64,000 bases of DNA from Bacteroidota bacterium. GTDB taxonomy: Bacteria > Bacteroidota > Ignavibacteria > Kryptoniales > JAKASW01. The position numbers and the translations under genes were made by a program. The stretch covers positions 30,386 to 94,385 of the forward strand of contig JAJZVO010000010.1 in assembly GCA_021845665.1 (NCBI GenBank), in the 5' to 3' direction. This document shows positions 19,914 through 27,945 of this stretch, one piece after another (positions within the stretch are counted from its first letter, which is position 1; each line of letters starts with the position of its first letter). The notes under the pieces were generated by a model. The model was not told the origin of the DNA. It saw nothing but the letters and a program-made list of their open reading frames with translations, and made no database searches.

Positions 19914-20030
19914 GAACCGCGAACGACGCAAAGAACACACAAAGACCGCGAAGAAAAGAACCGTTTTTTTCAATCATATTTCCTTTGCGGACTCTGCGTT
20001 CCCTCCGTGCCCTCTGTCCGCAGGGCGCTG
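19914..20030. repeat. Imperfect inverted repeat of TTTGCG-type units
   Basis: The left arm (19914-19962, gaaccgcgaacgacgcaaag onward) and right arm (19981-20030, tcctttgcggactctgcgtt onward) are imperfect reverse complements around a run of seven T. Each arm is itself built from short GCAAAGA/TCTTTGCG-like units. The pattern is that of a short non-coding interspersed repeat and not of a gene or classic terminator. It fuses to the end of the MFS remnant. I see no second copy in the window. Confidence 0.5.
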
Positions 20031-20301
20031 CGCGTGGTTATGCTTTTCGGCCAGGTTTCTAACGAATCCGATCACCGGTCAGTAGGTTTCCTTCTCTCTG
20101 GCTCCCGAATAACTGACACTTTTCGTATGTTGAATTACCCGACAGTGTAAATAAACCGCAATCTACACCAGCAAAATACCACATCCCCGAATGTGTGTTG
20201 TTCCTTCGCATTGATTTAGCGGCGGAGTTCGGCATGCTTCCTGTATCCTGTACTATCGTGAGCGACTCACAATAAGCACCTTTGAGAAAGGAAAGAGGAA
20301 G

Positions 20302-21795
20302 ATGAAGAACAACAAATTGATCGTCACTTTTGTTTTACTCCTGGCAAGTTGTAGCTACGCACAACAGGATCACGGATTGCTTAAGAAATGGGTGCACCCC
20401 GGTAATGAAGTCATCAAGGAAAACGGATATCAAGGGGCGCAGACCTGCGCAATGTGCCACGAGAACGCACTTAACGACATCGTCCACTCGGTTCACTGGA
20501 ACCTGGCCTCACCGGTTAGAAATGTACAGGGACTCCCGGACAGCTCGATGTGGGGAATGATCAACAGGGAGTGTGCGCTGGCAGGCTCGACCTGCCCAGC
20601 CAACTGGACGGCTTCCACCGACGGCAAGTTCACTGTTGAATCGGCAGGCTGCGGTCTATGCCATATCGGCTCGCTCTCGAAACCGCCTATGCCTGGTCGC
20701 CCCGTCACGGAAGCCGAGGAGAATACGGTCGATTGCCTCGTGTGCCACGCGAAAGACTACGACTGGCAGAAGCGCGCAACTCTGGTGAAGGACTCGACCG
20801 GTGTGCACTGGGGTGAGGATGTGTCAATGAAGGCCGCGCTCAGCATAACGAGAATCCCGACCAACGAAGCCTGCTTGAGATGCCATGAGCATGCATTCTC
20901 TTATGACTATAAGAGAGGTACTCCCTATACGCCGGCGAACGATGTCCACGCCGCGGCGGGTATGCGTTGCATTACCTGCCATCTTACCGAACATCACAAG
21001 ATTGCGAAGGGTCAGTACGAATCGGACATGGTCGCGAATGATCTGCCTAATGTTCCTGTCGCTTGCACGAAGTGCCACGGTGAAGACCCACATGCTGGAA
21101 AGAACGCTGCGGTTCTCAACGAACACACGCAACAGCTTGCCTGCCAGACCTGCCACATCCCTCAGGCGAGCGGCATCGTCTACGAAAATTGGGGCAAGCC
21201 TGTGAAAGACGATATCAACGGAAAGTACAGCGAGCTTTCGAAATACGACAAGATTCCCTCTATCCCGAACCTGTGGGTTCCCACTGACACTATTCAAATG
21301 GGGCACCCGGATTACATGTGGCGCGTGGCGAACAAGGAAGGAGAGAAAGACGCGCAAAGCTGGATGGCCTTTACTACTTCAAATGTGAATACACCCGGAG
21401 CGAAGATCTTCCCGGTGAGAGCACTGACACAGGTCATGCTTTTCGACAAGAAGCTTAAGATGTGGCAAGCGCCCGGGATGGCTTTCCTGAAGGATAATCC
21501 CCAGACAGCACAGTTCCCGCTTCTCCTTGCTCCGAACAGGGAAGTGTACAACAAGACCGGTAACGTGAAAGCGGCAATTGATGCCGGAATGAAACCGTAC
21601 GAGGCTATGGGACTCAAATGGAGCGGCGAATGGATGGCGATGCAGGTACCCGGCACGTCTTACATTTCCGTGAACCACGGCGTGAAAAAGTCCGGGCTCT
21701 CATGCAAATCGTGTCACTCTAAAAACGGCATCATGGACTTCAAGGCGCTCGGCTACTCACCCGCGCAAGTAAAGCTGCTCGAGAAGAGCAAGTAG
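20302..21795 (+). CDS. Octaheme c-type cytochrome, tetrathionate-reductase-like (OTR family)
   Basis: A 497-residue exported multihaem cytochrome with a signal peptide (MKNNKLIVTFVLLLASCSYA). Eight CxxCH haem sites are present: CAMCH, CGLCH, CLVCH, CLRCH, CITCH, CTKCH, CQTCH and CKSCH. The arrangement (HSVHWNLASP after the first haem, GCGLCHIG, then DCLVCHAKDYDW) matches the octaheme cytochrome family named after Shewanella tetrathionate reductase, whose members reduce tetrathionate, nitrite or hydroxylamine in vitro. All eight are plain CxxCH, with no CxxCK active-site motif visible, so the catalytic haem ligand needs structural comparison. A GAGAAAGGAAAGAGG ribosome region precedes the ATG. 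It is monocistronic, with a terminator behind. Likely periplasmic, coupled to anaerobic respiration. Confidence 0.85.
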   Translation: MKNNKLIVTFVLLLASCSYAQQDHGLLKKWVHPGNEVIKENGYQGAQTCAMCHENALNDIVHSVHWNLASPVRNVQGLPDSSMWGMINRECALAGSTCPANWTASTDGKFTVESAGCGLCHIGSLSKPPMPGRPVTEAEENTVDCLVCHAKDYDWQKRATLVKDSTGVHWGEDVSMKAALSITRIPTNEACLRCHEHAFSYDYKRGTPYTPANDVHAAAGMRCITCHLTEHHKIAKGQYESDMVANDLPNVPVACTKCHGEDPHAGKNAAVLNEHTQQLACQTCHIPQASGIVYENWGKPVKDDINGKYSELSKYDKIPSIPNLWVPTDTIQMGHPDYMWRVANKEGEKDAQSWMAFTTSNVNTPGAKIFPVRALTQVMLFDKKLKMWQAPGMAFLKDNPQTAQFPLLLAPNREVYNKTGNVKAAIDAGMKPYEAMGLKWSGEWMAMQVPGTSYISVNHGVKKSGLSCKSCHSKNGIMDFKALGYSPAQVKLLEKSK

Positions 21796-21856
21796 TGACT
21801 CCTAGCATCCTCTAACCCGGACCTAAAGGCCGGGAATAGGAGCGCCGGTTCTCCTA

Positions 21857-21892
21857 GGGCTGTTCCATCAAAAGTGGGACGGCCCTTTCTTG
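21857..21892 (+). terminator. Terminator after octaheme cytochrome
   Basis: A 10-base stem with GU pairs, gggctgttcc (21857-21866) against gggacggccc (21876-21885), 9-base loop, followed by TTTCTTG. A second smaller hairpin, cccgg/ccggg, lies just upstream at about 21815-21835. Confidence 0.75.
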
Positions 21893-22078
21893 TGTCCCGG
21901 GCTTCGTATGAGTACTCCTTCCTTCATCCGAAGTCGAGATTGTGTAAGATAAATTGAACGGCTATCTTTGGTTGTTTTCCAGCGGCGGGGAAGACGAGAC
22001 CCGGGTCGGCTGATCACTTCCCATGTCAATTGTATGTCGCCTCCGTGACCGAGTACAAACAAGGCAGAGTCTATCGAA

Positions 22079-24844
22079 ATGAAAATCCGGAATTTATCAT
22101 TCGTATCCATCTTGTGTCTCTTGATGGTTGGAACACTTTCTGCACAGTCCTATTTCGGTAATTGTACATCTTACTCCTCAAATGGGAACGTCGTAACTAT
22201 TCGTGCAGATACTTCGGCGGTCAGGCTCATTTTCTATAAACCGAATATCGTCCGCGTCGACTACCTGCCGTCGCCTTCGTCTCTGATTCCAAAATCGATT
22301 GTTGTGGCCCAGGATTCCAACCAGCAAGTCGGTGTTACTATCACTGATGAAGACTCGACGATTATATTGTCGACCTCCGGGCTTAACGTCGTGTGCAGCA
22401 AATATCCGCTTAGACTGAAATTTCTTGATCCGGGTAATCGGCTTCTGGTCGGCGAGCCTCAATCGGGAGGGCTGGCATCGAACGGTGTCCAGCGTCTTGC
22501 GAGCTTCGCAATACAACCGGCCGAGCACTTCTACGGAACTGGAGAGCGTGGAACAAGTCTCGACCTGCGCGGGCTTCGATTCGACAGTTTTAACGAACAG
22601 CACGGCGGCTACCCGACGGACGGCATGCCGCCGACTATGAATGTCAATATCCCGTTTGTGATTTCGTCGAACCATTACGGGATTTATTTCGACGACACGT
22701 TCAAGGGGCATTTCGATATCGGCGCCTCCGAATCAGATCTGCTCGAGTACGCCGCGTACGGCGGAGAGCTCTCTTACTATTTCATCTATGACCCGACCTA
22801 TGCAGGCATCCTGTCCGATTACACCTGGCTTACCGGCAGGGCGCCACTTCTGCCGAAGTGGGCGTACGGATACATCCAATCTAAGTACGGCTACCGCAAC
22901 TACCAGGCCGCGGAACAAACGATCCTGACTTTCCGGACCGACACAATACCGTGCGACGCTATTGTCCTCGACCTTTACTGGTTCTCGAACATGGGCGATC
23001 TTGACTGGAACACGGTAGCATGGCCGAACCCGAGCCAGATGACTGCTCAGTTCCTTTCACAAGGGTTCAAGACGATCGTAATCACCGAGCCGTACATCAC
23101 AGCTAATTCGCTTAACTTCCAGACTGCCGGTCAGCAGGGTTTTCTCGCGAAGAATCAGTCGGGGCAGAATTATATCATGAGCAATTGGTGGTCATGTGGA
23201 TGTGGCGCCGGTCTGCTCGACATCACAAACCCCGCCGCGCAGAGCTGGTGGTGGGGCAAGTACCGGCAGATCTTCGACACCGGCGTTTCGGGACTGTGGA
23301 CAGACCTGGGCGAGCCCGAGCGGGACTATACCGACATGCAATTCCAAATGGGACCGGATATGGAAGTGCACAACATCTATGACTTCCTATGGGCGAAGAC
23401 GCTTTTCGACGGGTTCAACGTTTCATTTCCAAACCGGAGACTTTTCAACCTGACTCGCTCCGGATATGCGGGGATACAGAGGTTCGGTACGGTCACCTGG
23501 TCCGGAGACGTCGCTAAGACGTTCCAGGGCCTCGCGGTCCAACTCCCTCTCCTTCTCAACATGGGAATGTCGGGAATCACTTATCACAATTCGGATATCG
23601 GCGGATTTACGGGAAGCAGTCCTACGACACCGGAGCTTTACACCAGGTGGATGGAGTTCGGCGCTTTCTGTCCCGTGATGAGAGCTCACGGTTATGACGG
23701 CCTGGGAGGAACAGAACCGTGGGCGTTCGGAGATTCGACCGAGAGTATCGTCAGGAAGATGATAGATCTCCGCTATTCACTTATTCCGTACAATTATACG
23801 ATGGCATATGAGTCCTACGAAACCGGCGTTCCGCTCGCGCGTCCCCTCGTGCTCGAATATCCGGACGACCCGAATGTGACGAATGAGAGCTCAGCCTATA
23901 TGTGGGGGGACGATTTCCTTGTTGCTCCTGTCGTACAGTCAGGACAGACGGTTCAAACGTTTTATCTGCCGCAAGGAAAATGGATCGACTTCTGGAGCGA
24001 CAAAGTTTACAATGGAGGCACAAGCATCATGGTTGCTGCTCCGATAGATGAGGTCCCTCTCTTCGTCAAGGCCGGAAGCATTATTCCGATGCAGCCGGTC
24101 ATGCAATACGTTGGCCAGTCTCCGCCGGACACCATACTGCTGGCGATCTATCCGAATCCGGGAGCATCGAACAGTTTCACTCTGTATGAGGATGACGGGA
24201 CTTCACTCGATTATCAGTCGGGATCTTTTTCGGAAACTACATTTGAAGATGAGATGGTGACGGCGGGCAGCGCATCCTCAAACGTGATGCAGATATCTAT
24301 CGGGCAGTCCAAAGGAAGCTATGCCGGCAAACCGTCGAGACGAGTGTACATCTGCGAAGTCCACAAGGTGGCGTATGATCCTGCAGGGGTGCAAATTGGA
24401 AATGCGTCGTTGAATCGAGCTGTCTCTGGGAATTCTCTTGAAAGTCTTGAAACGGGTTTCTACTACGACAAGATAAGTGGGGTGCTGTCCATAAAACTCT
24501 CCGCGATCGCTGACAGCTCGTACACTATCCGGGTCGACAGTGTCGAGGTGACAGGCATCAGAAGTTCGCAGGCAGCCCCATCCGGTTATGGATTGAATCA
24601 GAACTATCCCAATCCATTCAACCCGTCGACGTCGATAAGTTACAGGCTCCCGGGGCCGAGGTTCGTGACACTGAAAGTGTACGATGTGCTCGGAAGGGAA
24701 GTGTTGACTCTTGTCAGCGGTGAGGAGTCTCGAGGTGTGCACAACGTGTCATTTGATGGAAGCGGCTTAGCGAGCGGAGTCTATATCTACAGTCTGACTG
24801 CCGGATCTTATCATCAGAGCCGGGAGATGATTCTTCTCAAATAA
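22079..24844 (+). CDS. T9SS-exported alpha-glycosidase, GH31
   Basis: A 921-residue secreted enzyme: signal peptide (MKIRNLSFVSILCLLMVGTLSA), an N-terminal beta-sandwich (EHFYGTGERGTSLDLRGL), the GH31 barrel with nucleophile Asp409 in LWTDLGEPE and the acid/base aspartate Asp477 in VTWSGDVAKTF, then C-terminal beta domains and an 85-residue T9SS type-A sorting domain (NQNYPNPFNPS ... VYDVLGREV ... ending LLK). GH31 covers alpha-glucosidases, alpha-xylosidases and related transglycosylases; substrate is not decidable by eye, but the glucan-rich surroundings favour alpha-glucosidic bonds. The sorting tail predicts display on the cell surface or release. A paralogue lacking this tail lies on the other strand at 30244-32727. 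No clear ribosome site. Confidence 0.92.
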   Translation: MKIRNLSFVSILCLLMVGTLSAQSYFGNCTSYSSNGNVVTIRADTSAVRLIFYKPNIVRVDYLPSPSSLIPKSIVVAQDSNQQVGVTITDEDSTIILSTSGLNVVCSKYPLRLKFLDPGNRLLVGEPQSGGLASNGVQRLASFAIQPAEHFYGTGERGTSLDLRGLRFDSFNEQHGGYPTDGMPPTMNVNIPFVISSNHYGIYFDDTFKGHFDIGASESDLLEYAAYGGELSYYFIYDPTYAGILSDYTWLTGRAPLLPKWAYGYIQSKYGYRNYQAAEQTILTFRTDTIPCDAIVLDLYWFSNMGDLDWNTVAWPNPSQMTAQFLSQGFKTIVITEPYITANSLNFQTAGQQGFLAKNQSGQNYIMSNWWSCGCGAGLLDITNPAAQSWWWGKYRQIFDTGVSGLWTDLGEPERDYTDMQFQMGPDMEVHNIYDFLWAKTLFDGFNVSFPNRRLFNLTRSGYAGIQRFGTVTWSGDVAKTFQGLAVQLPLLLNMGMSGITYHNSDIGGFTGSSPTTPELYTRWMEFGAFCPVMRAHGYDGLGGTEPWAFGDSTESIVRKMIDLRYSLIPYNYTMAYESYETGVPLARPLVLEYPDDPNVTNESSAYMWGDDFLVAPVVQSGQTVQTFYLPQGKWIDFWSDKVYNGGTSIMVAAPIDEVPLFVKAGSIIPMQPVMQYVGQSPPDTILLAIYPNPGASNSFTLYEDDGTSLDYQSGSFSETTFEDEMVTAGSASSNVMQISIGQSKGSYAGKPSRRVYICEVHKVAYDPAGVQIGNASLNRAVSGNSLESLETGFYYDKISGVLSIKLSAIADSSYTIRVDSVEVTGIRSSQAAPSGYGLNQNYPNPFNPSTSISYRLPGPRFVTLKVYDVLGREVLTLVSGEESRGVHNVSFDGSGLASGVYIYSLTAGSYHQSREMILLK

Positions 24845-24973
24845 GGGGAGAGTTGCGACGGCAGCAGTTAAATACTGACTGCAGGCCGGACGGTGACGGG
24901 GCCATTGCGGACTGTCCTATTGTAATTTCGGAAGGGGTTCCGAAGAATTCCATGCAAGGGCCGAAGAAATGAC

Positions 24974-25014
24974 TTGACAGAGTCGTTACAGTTTTTACGC
25001 TTGGAAGCGTTTCC
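24974..25014 (+). promoter_or_regulatory. Possible promoter with LacI-type operator
   Basis: TTGACA (24974-24979) and TACGCT (24996-25001) are separated by 16 bases, an acceptable -35/-10 pair although -10 is poor. Directly after it, GGAAGCGTTTCC (25003-25014) is a near-perfect 12-base palindrome with a central CG, the usual form of LacI-family operators. It ends 15 bases before the lacI-type start codon, so autoregulation is a natural reading. Confidence 0.45.
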
Positions 25015-25029
25015 GCAAATCGTCAGGGC

Positions 25030-25336
25030 ATGGCGAGAAAAGTGACGATTTATGACATCCCGAGGGAAGCGGGTGTCGGCATCGGTACCGTCTCAAGGGT
25101 ACTGAACAATAATCCAGGTAATAATCCAGGTGTCGCTCCCGAAACCCGTAATCGCATCTCAGAGGTAGCGAAACGCCTTAGCTATCGTCCCAGACCTATG
25201 CTCAGAGACTTATCCGCCAACAATCCGAATCAATTTCCGCCATAATCCCCTTCTTTACTATCTATTTCTTCATGGAAGTGCTTCCCGGCGTCCAGGAAAA
25301 AATATCAGAATTCGGTTATGACCTCGTCCTCTCAAG
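25030..25336 (+). pseudogene. Broken LacI-family regulator (N-terminal third)
   Basis: The first frame gives a LacI-type helix-turn-helix (VTIYDIPREAGVGIGTVSRV, then LNN) and stops at 25245. The reading then continues in another frame (IIPFFTIYFFMEVLPGVQEK, ISEFGYDLVLSS) as the start of the periplasmic-binding-like ligand domain, so a frameshift lies near 25235. Soon after, near 25326-25337, the sequence switches into an amylase fragment. Further damage: the helix-turn-helix has Pro where IAREAG is usual, and a 12-base unit is duplicated in tandem at 25108-25131. It probably once controlled the adjacent maltose-type cluster. No functional repressor can be made. Confidence 0.8.
25108..25131 (+). 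repeat. 12-base tandem duplication in the lacI remnant
   Basis: The unit aataatccaggt occurs twice back to back (25108-25119 and 25120-25131), adding an extra Asn-Asn-Pro-Gly to the loop between the DNA-binding helices and the PETRNRI hinge segment. Typical of replication slippage. Confidence 0.85.
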
Positions 25337-25728
25337 TATATCCATGATCTCGGTTACAATATCATCAGGCTGATGCCCGTCATGCGGAATCAGAATCCGA
25401 TCGACGCCATGGGAGGCGGATATTACATCACGGATTTTTATAAGATCGCCCCCGAATTCGAAACGATGTCTGACCTCCGTGATTTTATCGGGAAAGCGCA
25501 TGCCATCGGCATCAGGGTGATCCTTGACGTTACGCCCAATCATGTCTCGCCTTCCCATGAATGGGTGAAAAGTGCAATGCGTTACAGGGAGTATTCTCCA
25601 TATTGGAACTATCTTCAGCATTCCTACGGGAATTATTTCAACACACCGGATGGAATGGACGAGCATTTAAGTGCCGACGGGATATACTTCCATCTCAGCG
25701 ATTGGGCTCTCGCCAACCTCAACAGCAG
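25331..25728 (+). pseudogene. Internal fragment of a secreted GH13 alpha-amylase
   Basis: About 130 residues from the middle of a GH13 barrel: KYIHDLGYNIIRLMPVM, GGGYYITDFYKIAPEF, HAIGIRVILDVTPNHVSPSH and DGIYFHLSDWALANLN. The corresponding stretch of the intact amylase at 59739-62816 reads FNIIWVMPVM, DFYKVAPQYG and MKVILDVTPNHTSFNH, so the two are homologous but diverged. Everything before beta-strand 2 and everything after the second conserved region (including nucleophile, acid/base and the sorting tail) is missing. The fragment joins lacI sequence on the left and foldase sequence on the right, the latter in frame. Confidence 0.85.
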
Positions 25729-26200
25729 CTTCACATCTGCGACGACAGCGGACAGGATACACCGGATAAAGACCATGCTGGTAAACAAGAAACAGACCGA
25801 ACTTGGGAATGAGTACATTGAGTCGGTAATGAGAGGAATACAGGTTAAGGTCAATAACTATATCTTCAGACCTCTCGTTTGCGCGATACGAGAGACCTTA
25901 AAAGAACAGAAACCTTCTCTCGCCCGCAGTTATCCTCGGGCTGGGACGCCGGTTCCATTCGCAGTTGGAGGAGCCGTTGCTTTCATTCAGAGGTGGATCT
26001 ATTTCACTGGAAGATGTGCTCCGAAGGATTCCGACGGCAATGTTTGTCCCGGATAATACGACTCTGCCGGGCATCACCTTCGCTCTTCATAGCCCGCTCA
26101 GATTCATCTCGCAGAATTATTTTCCGGTACAGCGCGCCAGGGAACTCGGCCTCCGGAATTCCTGGGAAGTGAGATACAACGTCGGGATGGTTGTCGGTGC
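25729..26200 (+). pseudogene. Fragment of a SurA-like foldase
   Basis: Reads KTMLVNKKQTELGNEYIESV, then FRPLVCAIRETLKEQ, and after a frameshift near 25930 continues as FRGGSISLEDVLRRIPTAMF and TLPGITFALHSPLRFISQN. The intact gene at the end of this window has LVSRKQAELGNEYVEKIM, FRPLVYDIQKIFENQ, LSQVFQRLPMAMFV and TLPAITFALHSSLRFISQN, so homology is plain. The N-terminal signal peptide and SurA_N-type region are deleted. Together with the preceding amylase fragment this repeats the amylase-foldase order seen at 59739-64000. Confidence 0.85.
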
Positions 26201-26204
26201 GTTC

Positions 26205-26785
26205 AGGCTTGGATGCCCCGCACCAGATCGTGATATGGCATCAGCTGCGCCCCGATGAGCAGCTTGTCCTGAAGTCTCTCCGGGCGACTATATGGCAAAG
26301 CATCCGGGCCTGAGAATAACGGCTCTTTATAAAGAGACCGAGGAACTAAGGTCGGGATTTCAGATAGCCGCAAAGGGAAGGCGGCGATGATAATAAACGT
26401 ACCCTGGTCTTTCGGCGATTACAAGAAGGCCGGGATCAATTTTGAACTCGCGAGGATTCCACTCATCAATCAGACCGGAATATGGCCCGGTCCGATGGTT
26501 TCGCCGTTGGGCTTTTCTATGAACGCGTCGGTCCCGCGATGGAAAGTGCCGGAAGTCGTCGAACTGATGAAATACCTGCTCAGTCCTGAAGTCCAGCTGA
26601 CATTCACGAATCAATTTGATGCAATCCCGACCCGCAAGGACCTTTATGATGATCCAGCGGTCCGTGATAATCCGCTTGTCCGAATGTCGGAATATCAGAT
26701 GGAGGTCGGAAGGACGATGCCGATAGTGCCTGAGCTGAGAGCGGTTTGGGACGCGATGAGACCGAGTTATCAGGCGATCCTTTGG
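26205..26785 (+). pseudogene. Broken maltose-type solute-binding protein (MalE-like)
   Basis: Three pieces in order. IVIWHQLRPDEQLVLKSL lies near 26228-26280. After a frameshift comes HPGLRITALYKETEELRSGF near 26295-26360. The central-to-C-terminal part (IINVPWSFGDYKKAGINFEL ... PVVSPLGFSMN-like segment ... LMKYLLSPEVQLTFTNQFDA ... MPIVPELRAVWDAM) follows to about 26785, where it switches into malF. The binding-protein lobes between the second and third piece are deleted. The family binds maltodextrins or similar sugars for an ABC importer. The signal peptide is missing. Confidence 0.82.
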
Positions 26786-27625
26786 ATTCGGAGAGGCTTT
26801 CGCCAAACACGTTCGCTTACATCCTTATGATAACGGCAGCAATTGTCATGTTCGGCGTAGTCGTCTACCCATTCTTTTATAACGTCGTTCTCTCTTTTTC
26901 CAACATGAGTCTGAGGCACTTCAAGGATCGGCATCTAATCGGTATGAGGCAGTATGCCGAAGTGTTCAAAGGCAAAATATTCTACGTCGTCCTCTTTAAG
27001 ACGTTGGTCTGGACGTTTGTCAACATATTCTTTCGTGTCACGATAGGAGTGTCGTTGGCGCTGATACTCAACCGGAAGATTTTCGGAAGGGCGGCAATCC
27101 GGACTCTTCTCATACTCCCTTGGCCGATTCCACAGGTGATCATCACTCTGACGTGGCGGAGCATGTCCAACTACGAATACGGCTCGATTAATCTCTTCAT
27201 CGCCCTCTTCCTGAACATGTCTCCTGTCGGATGGCTGGGCAAACCCCTGGACGCGTTCAGCGCCTGTATTATTACGAACGTGTGGCTCGGGTTCCCATTC
27301 ATGATGACGATATCGCTCGGCGGGCTGCAAAGCATCCCCCAGGAATTGTATGAAGCCGCAGACATTGACGGAGCGTCGGGCTGGCGAAAGTTCTGGTCCT
27401 GATGGCCCCTCTTCTGAATCCCGTAATGATCCCGGCGATAACCCTCGGCATAATCTGGACATTCAATAACGTGAACATCATATGGCTCGTGTCCAACGGC
27501 GGCGAGCCGTCCGACCAGACTCACATATTGGTCTCTTACGTCTATAAGGCCGCGTTCAATCTTTATCGTTACGGTTATGCGGCCGTGCTCTCGATTGTAC
27601 AATCATGTTATCGGATGAAGGGGGA
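26776..27625 (+). pseudogene. Frameshifted MalF-type sugar ABC permease
   Basis: The first frame encodes five or more membrane helices of a MalF-type permease from FAYILMITAAIVMFGVVVYP onward, up to the EAA loop (ELYEAADIDGASGWRKFW) near 27400. A frameshift follows, and the protein resumes as PLLNPVMIPAITLGIIWTFN, NVNIIWLVSNGGEPSDQTHI, ending after YGYAAVLSIV where it degenerates. The N-terminus is fused to the malE remnant. This is the best-preserved of the broken genes. Confidence 0.85.
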
Positions 27626-27682
27626 CTTGCGCGGATGGGTCGCAAATTTAAAATTCGAAAATTGGAATTGAGAATTCTTAAT

Positions 27683-27945
27683 CTGTTGTTCTAATTCTTT
27701 CTGATTGGATTCACGGTAGCGGTTCTCTATCCAATATTGAACGGATTCAGCATCTCGCTTGGGCCGGGAGCCAGGCTGCTATCGACGTCACTGAAACTTA
27801 TTCCGGACGGGGCGTCGTTCCACGCGTACAAGGTCCTGTTCACTCAAACCCAATTCCTGCTTTGGTTCTGGAATTCTTCGTTGGTAGCGGCGGCAGTCAC
27901 GATAACCGGAGTTGCGCTGGCCTCGACCGCTGGATACGCCTTCCG
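27683..27945 (+). pseudogene. N-terminal fragment of a MalG-type sugar ABC permease
   Basis: Reads FLIGFTVAVLYPILNGFSIS, LLSTSLKLIPDGASFHAYKV, LFTQTQFLLWFWNSSLVAAA, VTITGVALASTAGYAFRR. This is the first membrane helix, the P-domain-like loop and the second helix of a MalG-type permease. It stops where the usual FRFPG would follow and switches into GH13 sequence. A TAA precedes the fragment in frame and no start codon is evident. Confidence 0.8.
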
